From Phycisphaerales bacterium UBA1926 (GTDB lineage Bacteria; Planctomycetota; Phycisphaerae; Phycisphaerales; UBA1924): a DNA stretch of 23,771 bases. Location of the stretch: contig DDFO01000014.1 in NCBI GenBank assembly GCA_002337215.1, positions 9,931 to 33,701 on the forward strand, written 5' to 3'. Below the pieces are notes generated by a model, which did no database searches, was not told the origin of the DNA, and was given only the letters and a program-made list of their open reading frames with translations. How positions within the stretch are numbered: the first letter of the stretch is position 1; every line of letters begins with the position of its first letter. The translations under genes were made by a program, and so were the position numbers. Below are positions 1 to 7,579 of this stretch, piece by piece.

Positions 1-782
1 GTGCCGTGCTCGACAAACGCGACCTCGCCAACGCCGAGCCGCCGCGCCATGAGCGGGAGGGCCGCGTCGAGCAGGGCGGCGCGTGAACGCTGCAGCGCCG
101 CGAGGAGCGGCGCGTCGCCGATCGAGTCGCCGTGCTCCTTCGCCGGAACGGGCGCGATCGGTTTGGGATCGACCTGCGATTCGGGCCTCACCGCGGGCTG
201 GACGGGCGCGGCAATGGGCTTGACCTCCGCGGTATCCGCAGGTGGAGGGCTCACCGACTTGGTCGATTCCCTTTCCATTGCGGCGGATTCACACGCTCCG
301 AGCGGGTTTGCGATCGGATCGTCGGGCCGAGTGTCCCGTGCCGTGGTGTCGCCGGAACGATCGCGTGCCACGAGACGCCGCAACGTCGCGGGCGTCGCGT
401 CCGCGTTGATCACGGCGTCGTACCCATCGCGGATCGCCTCATCACCGGCCTGCGCTCGCGCGATCCGGGCCGATGGATCCGCGGATCGGACCGCGCCAAG
501 GAACGCCCCGAGCGAGCCGTTCGGCTCCGCGTCGGGGCCCACGATCACCAGCGTCCGGCGGTCCGCCTGCCCGCCGTCTCGCCGGTCGTTCTGCTGTGTG
601 TCATGAATCGGTGTCGCGATCTCGCCGACCGCTTCGAGGGCCGTCCGCGTGCGCACGGGCTCGAACCCCTCGTCCCGCACGGCAGCGTCGAGCCCGGTCT
701 CACCCACGAGCACAACCCGCACCGGCGTCGCAGACGGATCGTTCGCGGGAGCTTTGAGATGAGAAGTGGACGGATCGTGCAT
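1..782 (-). CDS. Partial protein with receiver-like N-terminal domain; C-terminus beyond left edge
   Basis: The minus-strand frame stays open from an ATG at 782 to the window edge, giving about 260 residues. An AGGA ribosome site lies 6 nt before the ATG. Residues about 18-130 alternate hydrophobic strands and helices (VRVVLVG, RTLVIVG, YDAVINAD) like a response-regulator receiver. The expected phospho-acceptor strand instead reads LVIVGPDAE, so phosphorylation is doubtful. A Pro/Ala-rich linker follows (about residues 165-215). Then a helix (LLAALQRSRAALLDAALPLM) could begin a signalling output domain such as GAF or GGDEF, but that part is cut off. It lies 87 nt downstream of another receiver-like protein and is probably the last visible gene of the ftsW-murG transcription unit. 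The function is not recognised. That it is a real coding region is fairly sure; the domain call is inference. Confidence 0.6.
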   Translation of the reverse strand, partial: MHDPSTSHLKAPANDPSATPVRVVLVGETGLDAAVRDEGFEPVRTRTALEAVGEIATPIHDTQQNDRRDGGQADRRTLVIVGPDAEPNGSLGAFLGAVRSADPSARIARAQAGDEAIRDGYDAVINADATPATLRRLVARDRSGDTTARDTRPDDPIANPLGACESAAMERESTKSVSPPPADTAEVKPIAAPVQPAVRPESQVDPKPIAPVPAKEHGDSIGDAPLLAALQRSRAALLDAALPLMARRLGVGEVAFVEHG

Positions 783-869
783 CGAAATTCCTGCGTGAAC
801 CATCAAGCCTGAAGCCGATCGGAATACGGCTGAACCGCCCCGAACCGGATTCTGTTCCGCGTCCGGGGC

Positions 870-1508
870 CTACCTGCTCCGCGGGCCGGGCGTGTCCGGT
901 CCCGTGTCGTCAACGTCGTCGTCGGCGAGCAACATGTTCAATTCTTCATCGGTCAGAACCGAGCCCGGCTGGTCGGAAGTCTGGCCTATCGAAGGGCTGC
1001 CCGCCACCGGATCCGCGTCTGAGATGCCAGCCGCACGGGGATCGGGTTCGGGTTTGCCCCCAGATCCGGTACGCGTCTCGGCCTCGCCCTGTTCGGTCCG
1101 CCAGCGTTCGAGATCGTCTTCCTGGACCTCGCGGATCTGATCGCGCGGGCTCGCCGCGTAGGCCCACTGGACCGCTTTGGGCGCGTAGACCGAGACCGCC
1201 TCGACGAGATCCGCCGCGTGAGCAATCCGCTCGGGCTCGACCAGCGCCAGAATCGGCAGCGCCACACCTTCGTCCCGGGCCAGGCGGCAGATCAGAACGA
1301 GAGCGGCGTAAATGTCGTCGGTTGCCTCGGTCTCGATCTTCTTGGTCCGCAACGCCTGCTCGAGACGTTCGGGGACCGATGACCCCGGCGCATGGACAAG
1401 GACACACCGCAACGACGTCGCCTTTTCTGGGGGTGTCACCTCAGCCACACCCCCCATGTTAGAGGGGATGACCGTCACCGCATACGCCGATCCGCCGAAG
1501 TTGCCCAT
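870..1508 (-). CDS. Hypothetical protein with degenerate receiver-like domain
   Basis: This 212-aa protein starts 22 nt after the murG stop, so it is almost certainly co-transcribed with murG. A purine-rich AGAGGA lies about 14 nt before the ATG, which is rather far; a start at Met18 is possible. Residues about 30-125 have the strand/helix rhythm of a receiver domain (RCVLVHAPG, then ILALVEPERI, then AVQWAYAA), but no conserved aspartate sits at the end of the third strand. The C-terminal third is low-complexity and rich in Gly, Pro and Asp. It ends in an acidic segment containing LTDEELNMLLADDD, which could be a short docking peptide. No family is recognised. Its place between murG and a second receiver-like protein suggests a signalling or scaffold role tied to envelope growth, but this is inference from context only. 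Confidence 0.6.
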   Translation of the reverse strand: MGNFGGSAYAVTVIPSNMGGVAEVTPPEKATSLRCVLVHAPGSSVPERLEQALRTKKIETEATDDIYAALVLICRLARDEGVALPILALVEPERIAHAADLVEAVSVYAPKAVQWAYAASPRDQIREVQEDDLERWRTEQGEAETRTGSGGKPEPDPRAAGISDADPVAGSPSIGQTSDQPGSVLTDEELNMLLADDDVDDTGPDTPGPRSR

Positions 1509-1530
1509 GATCGTCCGGATAATCCTCTTC

Positions 1531-2736
1531 TCAGCCCAGCATCGCCGTTACAGACTGCGCGACCGTGTTCGCGCCGTCCGCCGGGCCCAGCAGAGCGAGC
1601 ATATCCCGGATCGCCTCCCGCCGGGCGTGCGAGGTGAGAAGTTCGCGGAGCGATTCTGCGTTGTGGACAAGGTTTTCGTCGGTGTCGATGCGGTCTTCAC
1701 CCAGAACGCCCGCCCCGCGATCGGTCAGAATTGCCGCGTTCGCCCGCTGATGGGCGTCCTTGTGGAACGGATAGGGCAGGAAGAGAGACGGCGTGCCGGT
1801 CGCCCACGCCTCCGCCACGGTCCCCGCGCCCGCTCGGCAGACCGACACATCCGCGGCATCCCACGCGAGCCCCATCGCACCGATCCGCGGCGCGACGATC
1901 GCCGGGATTCCCAGAGACGCGTAGTGCTCGGCGACTGCTCGCCCGTCATCGCGTCCGGACTGGTGGAGGACCTGCCAGCCTGCGTCGCGGAGTTCGTCGG
2001 CGTGCGCATGGGCGAATGCCACGAGGAACGTGTTGATCGTGCGCGCGCCCTGGCTCCCCCCCGTCACCAGCAGCGTCGGCCGACCGGGGTCGAGTTCCAG
2101 CGTCCGCCGGGCCTCCTTGGCGTCAGTGCGGACGAGCACCTCGGCCCGCACGATCGGGCTGATGGGCCCGCTCTCGAACGGCTCGAAAAGATCGGAAGAC
2201 CGGCCGACACAGAATCGGGCATCGGCCCTTGCGGCGATCCAGCGGTTCGCCTTTCCGGGCACGGCATCGAGATTCACGAGTACGACCGGGCATTTTTCCG
2301 CGAGGGCCGCCTTCACCGGGGCGGCGCTCACGTAGCCGCCCATCGCGACGAGCACGGGCGATCGGCCCGTCCGTTCGCGTTCGTCGCGGAGGAGCATCCG
2401 CGTCTCACGGACGCAGGCGCCCCACGTGGACGCGAGTCTCCAGGCGGCCTTGGGCCGAACACCGAACGGGCGGGCGGGGATCTCCGAGGCCGCGTCGAGG
2501 TCGCCCCGCGCGACGGCTTCGTCGAGGAGCGTTCGGTCGAGTTCCTTGTCGGATCCGATCATGATCCGGCGGACGGCGTGCGTGTTCGGGTCGGCGGCGA
2601 TGGACTCGGCGATCGCGAGGGCCGGGAAGATATGCCCCCCGGTTCCGCCTCCCGCGAAGACGACCGACCCGGATACCGGGCCGGATACCGGGCCGGTGGT
2701 CGTTTGGTCTTGGTCGTGAGCGTGCGCGCCGTTCAT
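1531..2736 (-). CDS. murG: UDP-N-acetylglucosamine:lipid I GlcNAc transferase MurG
   Basis: MurG adds GlcNAc to undecaprenyl-PP-MurNAc-pentapeptide (lipid I) at the inner face of the membrane, making lipid II. The protein has the GT-B signatures: the glycine loop GGGTGGHIFPALAIAE near residues 29-44, a second glycine-rich loop VTGGSQGART, and the UDP-GlcNAc motif CRAGAGTVAEAW followed by PYPFHKDAHQRANA near the C-terminus. The start chosen is the ATG at 2736, which overlaps the ftsW stop as ATGA (2733-2736). The frame is open to an ATG at 2793, but that would add 19 poorly conserved residues inside ftsW. The resulting 401 aa is somewhat longer than the usual 350-380, because of an extra N-terminal segment of about 25 residues. 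That segment holds a GPVSGPVSG repeat encoded by a short tandem DNA repeat near 2670-2700. Translation is probably coupled to ftsW. Confidence 0.95.
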   Translation of the reverse strand: MNGAHAHDQDQTTTGPVSGPVSGSVVFAGGGTGGHIFPALAIAESIAADPNTHAVRRIMIGSDKELDRTLLDEAVARGDLDAASEIPARPFGVRPKAAWRLASTWGACVRETRMLLRDERERTGRSPVLVAMGGYVSAAPVKAALAEKCPVVLVNLDAVPGKANRWIAARADARFCVGRSSDLFEPFESGPISPIVRAEVLVRTDAKEARRTLELDPGRPTLLVTGGSQGARTINTFLVAFAHAHADELRDAGWQVLHQSGRDDGRAVAEHYASLGIPAIVAPRIGAMGLAWDAADVSVCRAGAGTVAEAWATGTPSLFLPYPFHKDAHQRANAAILTDRGAGVLGEDRIDTDENLVHNAESLRELLTSHARREAIRDMLALLGPADGANTVAQSVTAMLG

Positions 2737-4013
2737 GCCGCGATTGTTGCGGCGTGCGAAGACGCTGGCCGGGTCGCGCGTGCCGGCTTGCATTCGATCG
2801 TCGAGCCTGCGGGGCTCAGCCCGACAGTCTCAGCCCCGGCGCTGCGGGTCGCGCGGTCGATGGCGCACACCAGCCCCAGCGAGGCGGCGGTGAGCACCCA
2901 GCCCGTGCCTCCCGAGCTCAGCAGGGGGAGCGCGATGCCCTTGGTGGGCCCCAGACCGGTGACGACGACGAGATTGATCATCGCCTGGGTCATGATCGTC
3001 GCGAGGACACCGACCACGAAGTAGCGGAGGACGGGGACTTGCTGATGGCGGACGACGCCCACCAGCGCCCAGGCGAGCAGGAGATAGAGCCCGATGACGG
3101 CGGTCGCACCGGCGAGGCCGGTCTCTTCACAGATGACGGCGAACAGGAAGTCGGTCGTGTCCTCGGGGAGGTAGCCGAACTTCTGGATCCCGTGGCCCAG
3201 CCCGCGCCCCGCGACGCCGCCCCCGGCGACAGTGGACATCGACTGGATCATGTGGTAGCCCGATCCCCGTGGATCGGCGAAGGGATCGAGGAAACTCAGG
3301 ATCCGCTGGACGCGGTAGGGACTGGTGGTGATGGCGATGAAGAGCCCCACCGCTGCGGGGACGGCGAAGATCGCGAACTGCCAGATCCGCGCACCCGCGG
3401 CGATGAGCAGGACGCACAGCGCGGTCGCGACCAGCACACCGGTCCCGAGGTCTTCGAGCACGATGAACCCGGAGACCACAGCGATCGCGGCAACCGCCGG
3501 AAAGAGCCCGAAAGGGAAGGACTTCAGCCGCCCACCGAGGGCCGCGGCGTACCAGGCGAGCAGCGGGATCATCCCCCACTTCGCAAACTCGCTGGGCTGC
3601 ACGGACCCGACGACGGGCAGCGCGATCCAGCGGGCCGAGAAATTGACCTCGCGTTGGATGCTCGGGACGTAGACCAGCGCCAGCAGCCCCAGCATCGCGA
3701 GCGAGCCGGCGACGAGGCCCGCGTACAGATAGCCCATCGGCGCGTGGGGCGCCGGGGTGACGAGGCCCGCGAGACGGCGGACCGGCAGCAGGGCGCAGAT
3801 CGCGAACGCGATCATGGAGACGACCAGCAAGGCGGCAGGCCTGCTGGTGACGATGCTCATCGTGTCGAGCATCGGCGCGGGCGACACGGCTTCGAGCCCC
3901 GCGATGCCGTCGGGGACGGGCGTGACGGTCATCCCGGCGGAGTTGACCATGACCACACCGATCACCAGGAGGGCGAGCGTGCACAGAAACACCAGGCTCG
4001 ATCGGGTCGGCAT
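2733..4013 (-). CDS. ftsW: Septal peptidoglycan polymerase / FtsW family protein
   Basis: This 426-aa polytopic membrane protein has about ten hydrophobic segments. Family signatures are QPSEFAKW (about 139-146), DPFADPRGSGYH (about 243-254), PEDTTDFLFAVICEETG (about 283-299) and the FtsW-type PTKGIALPLLSSGG (about 356-369). FtsW polymerises lipid II glycan strands at the division site together with a class b PBP. RodA is the alternative member, but the SSGG loop and the direct coupling to murG favour FtsW. An unusual extracytoplasmic insertion of about 30 residues lies between the first two membrane segments. The stop overlaps the murG start. No clear Shine-Dalgarno is seen before the ATG at 4013. 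The C-terminal tail of about 35 residues after the last membrane helix is basic and poorly conserved. Confidence 0.93.
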   Translation of the reverse strand: MPTRSSLVFLCTLALLVIGVVMVNSAGMTVTPVPDGIAGLEAVSPAPMLDTMSIVTSRPAALLVVSMIAFAICALLPVRRLAGLVTPAPHAPMGYLYAGLVAGSLAMLGLLALVYVPSIQREVNFSARWIALPVVGSVQPSEFAKWGMIPLLAWYAAALGGRLKSFPFGLFPAVAAIAVVSGFIVLEDLGTGVLVATALCVLLIAAGARIWQFAIFAVPAAVGLFIAITTSPYRVQRILSFLDPFADPRGSGYHMIQSMSTVAGGGVAGRGLGHGIQKFGYLPEDTTDFLFAVICEETGLAGATAVIGLYLLLAWALVGVVRHQQVPVLRYFVVGVLATIMTQAMINLVVVTGLGPTKGIALPLLSSGGTGWVLTAASLGLVCAIDRATRSAGAETVGLSPAGSTIECKPARATRPASSHAATIAA

Positions 4014-4076
4014 TGGCGTTCTATCGGCGCGGCGGCGCGGTTCGCTGCAAGGAGTGAATGTCTCGGGCCGGGACGC

Positions 4077-4095
4077 GGGCCGGAACGTTCGGCCC
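4077..4095 (-). terminator. Possible hairpin terminator after the CoA-transferase gene
   Basis: GGGCCG (4077-4082) pairs with CGGCCC (4090-4095) around a 7-nt loop, starting 9 nt after the stop of the CoA-transferase/GNAT gene. There is no T-tract, so it may only be a stabilising hairpin. It would separate this gene from ftsW, which starts at 4013. Confidence 0.3.
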
Positions 4096-4103
4096 TGGAC
4101 CGG

Positions 4104-5987
4104 TCAGGGAGTAAGCGCGGGTTCGCTGAAGGGGATCTCGAGGGCGTACTCCCCCTTGTCGAGTTCGCTCTCCACGCGGTAGCCGCACTTGTGGAAGACG
4201 CGGAGCATGCCGCTGTTCTCGGCGAGGACGGAGGCGGTGAACCCCGCGATTCCGTTGGTCTGGGCGACGCTCACGAGGGTTTCGATCAGGGCGGTGCCGA
4301 TGCCCTTGTTCTGCCACTCGTCCTGCACGAGGAACGCGGCTTCCGCCAGGTTGGTCCGCGCGTCGCGGAGGTAATGAGCGATACCGAGCATCTCGGCGTT
4401 CTCGCCGCGGCCCGCGAGGACGACGAGCCCCATGTCGGACTCGTAGTCGATGCGGAGCAGGTTCTGGATCTTCTCGTGCGGGAGCGTCTTGAGCATCTGG
4501 AAGAACCGGTAGTGGATTGATTCGGGGGACAGCTTGTAGAACAAGTCACGAACGCGGGCCTCGTCGGTGATCTTGAGCGGACGCATGAACACGTCCGTGC
4601 CGTCGCGGAGCTCAAACGTGCGTTCGAGCTCTTCGGGGTAGACGGGCGTCTTGATCGGCATCTCGATCTGATCGGCGTAGACGAGGTTGCGGGCCTTCGC
4701 CTCCGAGAGCAGCCAGGGACGGAAACGCGGGTGGGCGATCTCGATGAGCGCCATCGCCCGCTCTCGGATGGTCCGCCCGTGCAGGTAGGCGACGCCGAAC
4801 TCGGTGACGACGTAGTGGACATCCCCGCGGCTCGTGACCACGCCCGCGCCGGGCTTGAGGTGCGGGACGATGCGGGAGAATGCCTCGTCGTGCGCGGTCG
4901 AGGGGAGCGCGATGATGGGCTTGCCTCCCTTGGACCGGGCGGCACCGCGGGTGAAATCGACCTGCCCGCCGATGCCGCTGTAGAACAGATCGCCCAGGGA
5001 ATCTGAGCAGACCTGCCCGGTGAGGTCGACCTCGATCGCCGAGTTGATCGCGACCATCTTGTCGTTCTTGGCGATGACGAACGGGTCGTTGGTGTACTCG
5101 GTGGGCCGGAACTCGACGAGCGGGTTGTTGTGGATGAAGTCGTAGAGCGTGCGCGAGCCCATCACGAAGCTGGCGACGATCTTGCCGCGGTGGAGGGTCT
5201 TGGCGCGGTTGTTGATCACGCCCTTCTGGACAAGCGGGATGATCCCGTCGCTGAACATCTCGGTGTGGACGCCCAGGTCCTTGAGATCACCGAGGTAGCC
5301 CAGGACGGCGTCGGGGATCGAGCCGATGCCGAGTTGGAGCGTCGAGCCGTCCTCGATCAGCCCCGCGATGTGCTTTGCGATCCGGCTCGCCAGTTCGCTG
5401 GGCGCACCCTGGGGCGCTTCGATCACGGGGCGGTCGCTGGGGACCAGCGCGTCGATATCGCGGGTGTGGATGAAGCAGTCGCCCAGCACGCGCGGCATGT
5501 TCTCGCAGACCTCGGCAATGACGATCTTGGCGCTCTCGGCGGCCGACTTGACGATGTCGGTCGCGGCCCCGAAGCTGCAGTATCCGTGCTCGTCGGGGGG
5601 GCTCACGCAGATGAACGCAACATCGATCACCACGCGTTTGCTGCGGAAGAGGGCGGGGATCTCAGAGAGGAAGATCGGGGTGTAATCCGCACGCCCCTGC
5701 GCCACGGCTTCCCGGACATTCGGGCCGATGAAGTACGCGTTGTGCCTGAACTTCTGCTGGAAACTTGCCTCGGCGTACGGGGCGATGCCGAGCGTCAGGA
5801 TGTGGACGATCTCGGTGTCACCGATGTCTGCGCGATCGGTGAGCGCCTCGACGAGCCGTTGCGGTTCGGCGGCGCCTGAGCCCACGAAGATCCGCTGCCC
5901 CGGCTTGACGCACGCGACCGCCTCCTCTGGAGTACGGATCTTGTCGCTGTGCGCGGTCTGCCACGGGGTGTGCTGCTGACCAACCAC
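4104..5987 (-). CDS. Bifunctional acetyl-CoA hydrolase/transferase - GNAT acetyltransferase fusion
   Basis: The 627-aa protein has two domains. Residues about 16-450 match the acetyl-CoA hydrolase / 4-hydroxybutyrate CoA-transferase family. Visible signatures are GSGAAEPQRL, SPPDEHGYCSFG, the CoA-binding LGIGSIPDAVLGYL (about 219-232) and HTEMFSDG. E243 of HTEM is at the position of the glutamate that forms the glutamyl-CoA thioester in this family. Residues about 465-620 form a GNAT fold with the acetyl-CoA motif QNKGIGTALIE. The GTG start at 5987 has a strong AAGGAG (5994-5999) 6 nt upstream. The family moves CoA between short-chain acids; the GNAT partner could acetylate protein lysines, as in other fused acyl-CoA/GNAT enzymes. 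It is divergently transcribed from a deacetylase, so the pair could write and erase acetylation. That link is inference. Confidence 0.9.
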   Translation of the reverse strand: MVGQQHTPWQTAHSDKIRTPEEAVACVKPGQRIFVGSGAAEPQRLVEALTDRADIGDTEIVHILTLGIAPYAEASFQQKFRHNAYFIGPNVREAVAQGRADYTPIFLSEIPALFRSKRVVIDVAFICVSPPDEHGYCSFGAATDIVKSAAESAKIVIAEVCENMPRVLGDCFIHTRDIDALVPSDRPVIEAPQGAPSELASRIAKHIAGLIEDGSTLQLGIGSIPDAVLGYLGDLKDLGVHTEMFSDGIIPLVQKGVINNRAKTLHRGKIVASFVMGSRTLYDFIHNNPLVEFRPTEYTNDPFVIAKNDKMVAINSAIEVDLTGQVCSDSLGDLFYSGIGGQVDFTRGAARSKGGKPIIALPSTAHDEAFSRIVPHLKPGAGVVTSRGDVHYVVTEFGVAYLHGRTIRERAMALIEIAHPRFRPWLLSEAKARNLVYADQIEMPIKTPVYPEELERTFELRDGTDVFMRPLKITDEARVRDLFYKLSPESIHYRFFQMLKTLPHEKIQNLLRIDYESDMGLVVLAGRGENAEMLGIAHYLRDARTNLAEAAFLVQDEWQNKGIGTALIETLVSVAQTNGIAGFTASVLAENSGMLRVFHKCGYRVESELDKGEYALEIPFSEPALTP

Positions 5988-5993
5988 GATGAA

Positions 5994-5999
5994 CTCCTT
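5994..5999 (-). promoter_or_regulatory. Ribosome binding site deciding a GTG start
   Basis: AAGGAG on the minus strand lies 6 nt before the GTG at 5987. It fixes this GTG as the start of the CoA-transferase/GNAT gene. Confidence 0.75.
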
Positions 6000-6093
6000 G
6001 ATCGCAGAGATCTATGATGGGACGGGACGGGATGAGACGGACTCGTACACCGCGGAACGACACTCGGCCGAATCGTGAGAAACCGGGACGACC

Positions 6094-7137
6094 ATGACGG
6101 CCCACACACTGCTGGTGACCGATGACGCGATGCTCGAGCACGACACGGGATTCGGGCACCCCGAGTGTGCGGATCGGCTGCGGGCCGCGTGTCGCGCGAT
6201 CGAACAACGGCAGTTTTCTCATGTCTGCTGGGGGGCCGCCCAGCCCGCGACCGATCGAGACATCCTCGCGGTTCATTCGGCAGAACACATCGAGTGGATC
6301 GCTTCGCTGAGGGGACGCGTGACAGCGATCGACCCGGACACGGTGCTCTCGGCCGGGAGCGTGGACGCGGCGTACATGGCCGCGGGAGCAACGCTCCGCG
6401 CGGTCCGCGCGGTGACCGAAGGCGACGCGAGGAACGCGTTCGCGCTCGTGCGCCCGCCCGGGCACCACGCCGAGCCCGACCAGGCGATGGGCTTTTGTCT
6501 TTTCAACAACATCGCGATCGCGGCCGATGATGCGCGCCGCCGGGGGGCGTGCGATCGCGTCATGATCGTCGATTGGGATGTGCATCACGCAAATAGTACC
6601 CAGCAGGTCTTTTATTCGCGGGATGATGTGCTGCTTGTTTCGCTGCACCAGTACCCGCTCTTCCCGGGGACGGGCCGGCTCGATGAGGTCGGGGAGGGCC
6701 CGGGGATCGGCTACACCGTGAATCTCCCGCTGCGGGCCGGGCAGGCCGACGCGGCGTACCTCTCGCTGTTCGAGCGGATCATCCTCCCGATCGGCGACGC
6801 CTACAGGCCGGATCTTGTCCTCGTCTCCGCCGGCTTTGACGCGCACGCCGACGACCCGCTCGCGGATATGCGCGTTTCAACCGACGGATTCGCGACGATG
6901 CTTGCCTACTGCCGAGGCATCGCCGACAAGCACGCGGAAGGCCGGCTGGCGTTGGTCCTTGAAGGGGGATACCACCTCGGAGCCATCGCCGAGAGCGTGA
7001 GCGCGTGTGTCGCGGGGCTCGGGCCGCGCGGAGACATTGACGATCACCCTCGCTGCGCCCCCCCACTGGCACCAGATCTCGACGAGTTCCGGCGTTTCCA
7101 CGCGCGCCGCTGGGCATGCCTGCGGGACCCGCGATAA
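6094..7137 (+). CDS. HDAC-family zinc deacetylase (acetoin utilisation / acetylpolyamine amidohydrolase type)
   Basis: This 347-aa cytoplasmic enzyme belongs to the arginase/deacetylase superfamily. It removes acetyl groups from lysine side chains or acetylated amines using a zinc ion. Active-site residues are visible: the charge-relay pair in RPPGHHA (H124, H125), zinc ligands D162 and H164 in WDVHHANSTQ, the third ligand D249 in SAGFDAHADDP, and the catalytic Tyr293 in EGGY. The usual DVHHGNGTQ motif reads DVHHANSTQ here, a mild variant. The ATG at 6094 has only a weak GGGA upstream. The gene is divergent from the CoA-transferase/GNAT fusion, and 106 nt separate the two starts, so a shared control region is likely. 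The physiological substrate cannot be told from sequence. Confidence 0.9.
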   Translation: MTAHTLLVTDDAMLEHDTGFGHPECADRLRAACRAIEQRQFSHVCWGAAQPATDRDILAVHSAEHIEWIASLRGRVTAIDPDTVLSAGSVDAAYMAAGATLRAVRAVTEGDARNAFALVRPPGHHAEPDQAMGFCLFNNIAIAADDARRRGACDRVMIVDWDVHHANSTQQVFYSRDDVLLVSLHQYPLFPGTGRLDEVGEGPGIGYTVNLPLRAGQADAAYLSLFERIILPIGDAYRPDLVLVSAGFDAHADDPLADMRVSTDGFATMLAYCRGIADKHAEGRLALVLEGGYHLGAIAESVSACVAGLGPRGDIDDHPRCAPPLAPDLDEFRRFHARRWACLRDPR

Positions 7138-7303
7138 CCCCGGGTGGTCGGGCCTCGGTTCGCATCGAAAGGCGCTCAACGCCAACCTGGCCGCTTCAGG
7201 TCCGCGGACTCGGAATTGGAATCGATCGGCGCAGCCGACTGCCGGTTCTCGGACTTTGCTCACGCCGAACCGATTGTGAGCGGGAACTTGCGTTGGTTGA
7301 GAA

Positions 7304-7330
7304 GAGCCGCCTTGCTCTCACGGCGGGCTC
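7304..7330 (-). terminator. Possible terminator of tRNA-Tyr
   Basis: Read on the minus strand, a GC-rich stem (GAGCC-CGCC pairing with GGCGGCTC, one bulge) is followed by TTCTC. It begins 17 nt after the tRNA-Tyr 3' end. Confidence 0.35.
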
Positions 7331-7347
7331 GGAAGCGTCAGAAGAAA

Positions 7348-7430
7348 TGGGCGAGGAGGGATTCGAACCCCCGAAGACGTACGTCAGCAGATTTACAGTC
7401 TGCCCCCTTTGGCCACTTGGGTACTCGCCC
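7348..7430 (-). tRNA. tRNA-Tyr (anticodon GTA)
   Basis: The minus strand folds as an 83-nt class II tRNA. The acceptor stem GGGCGAG (from 7430) pairs with CTCGCCC, and the discriminator is A at 7348. The anticodon arm is CAGACTGTAAATCTG with anticodon GTA. A long variable arm (GACGTACGTC) and the T-arm GGGGGTTCGAATCCCTC follow. The 3' CCA is not encoded. Small reading frames across this stretch are by-products of the tRNA. A TATCAT-like -10 element sits about 22 nt before the 5' end (7452-7457). Confidence 0.95.
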
Positions 7431-7579
7431 TGCCGTTGTTCGGCGGGGGGCATGATAGCCGGCGTTGGGGCGGGCGTTCCACCGGATCTGCCCCCACAGT
7501 TGGCATGATCTCCCGGGCACCGAAAACCGCTTGCATTCCGGCGCAGACCTGCGAAGATCCGCTGATGAGGGAGGTTTCG

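Noticed and set aside
1..812. Plus-strand open frames at 1-606 and 132-812
   Set aside because: They are antisense to a minus-strand frame that starts with a ribosome site, runs open to the edge and has domain-like structure. The plus-strand products are Arg/Ser-rich and show no recognisable motif.
2737..2793. Longer MurG start at ATG 2793
   Set aside because: It would lie inside ftsW and add residues before the normal N-terminus; the ATGA overlap at 2736 is the more usual coupling.
7196..7520. Reading frames with phrases like FESLLAHFF or GFEPPKTY near 7350-7430
   Set aside because: These are translations of the tRNA-Tyr gene, not proteins. The same holds for EGFEPPT near 10210, which crosses the tRNA-Arg fragment.
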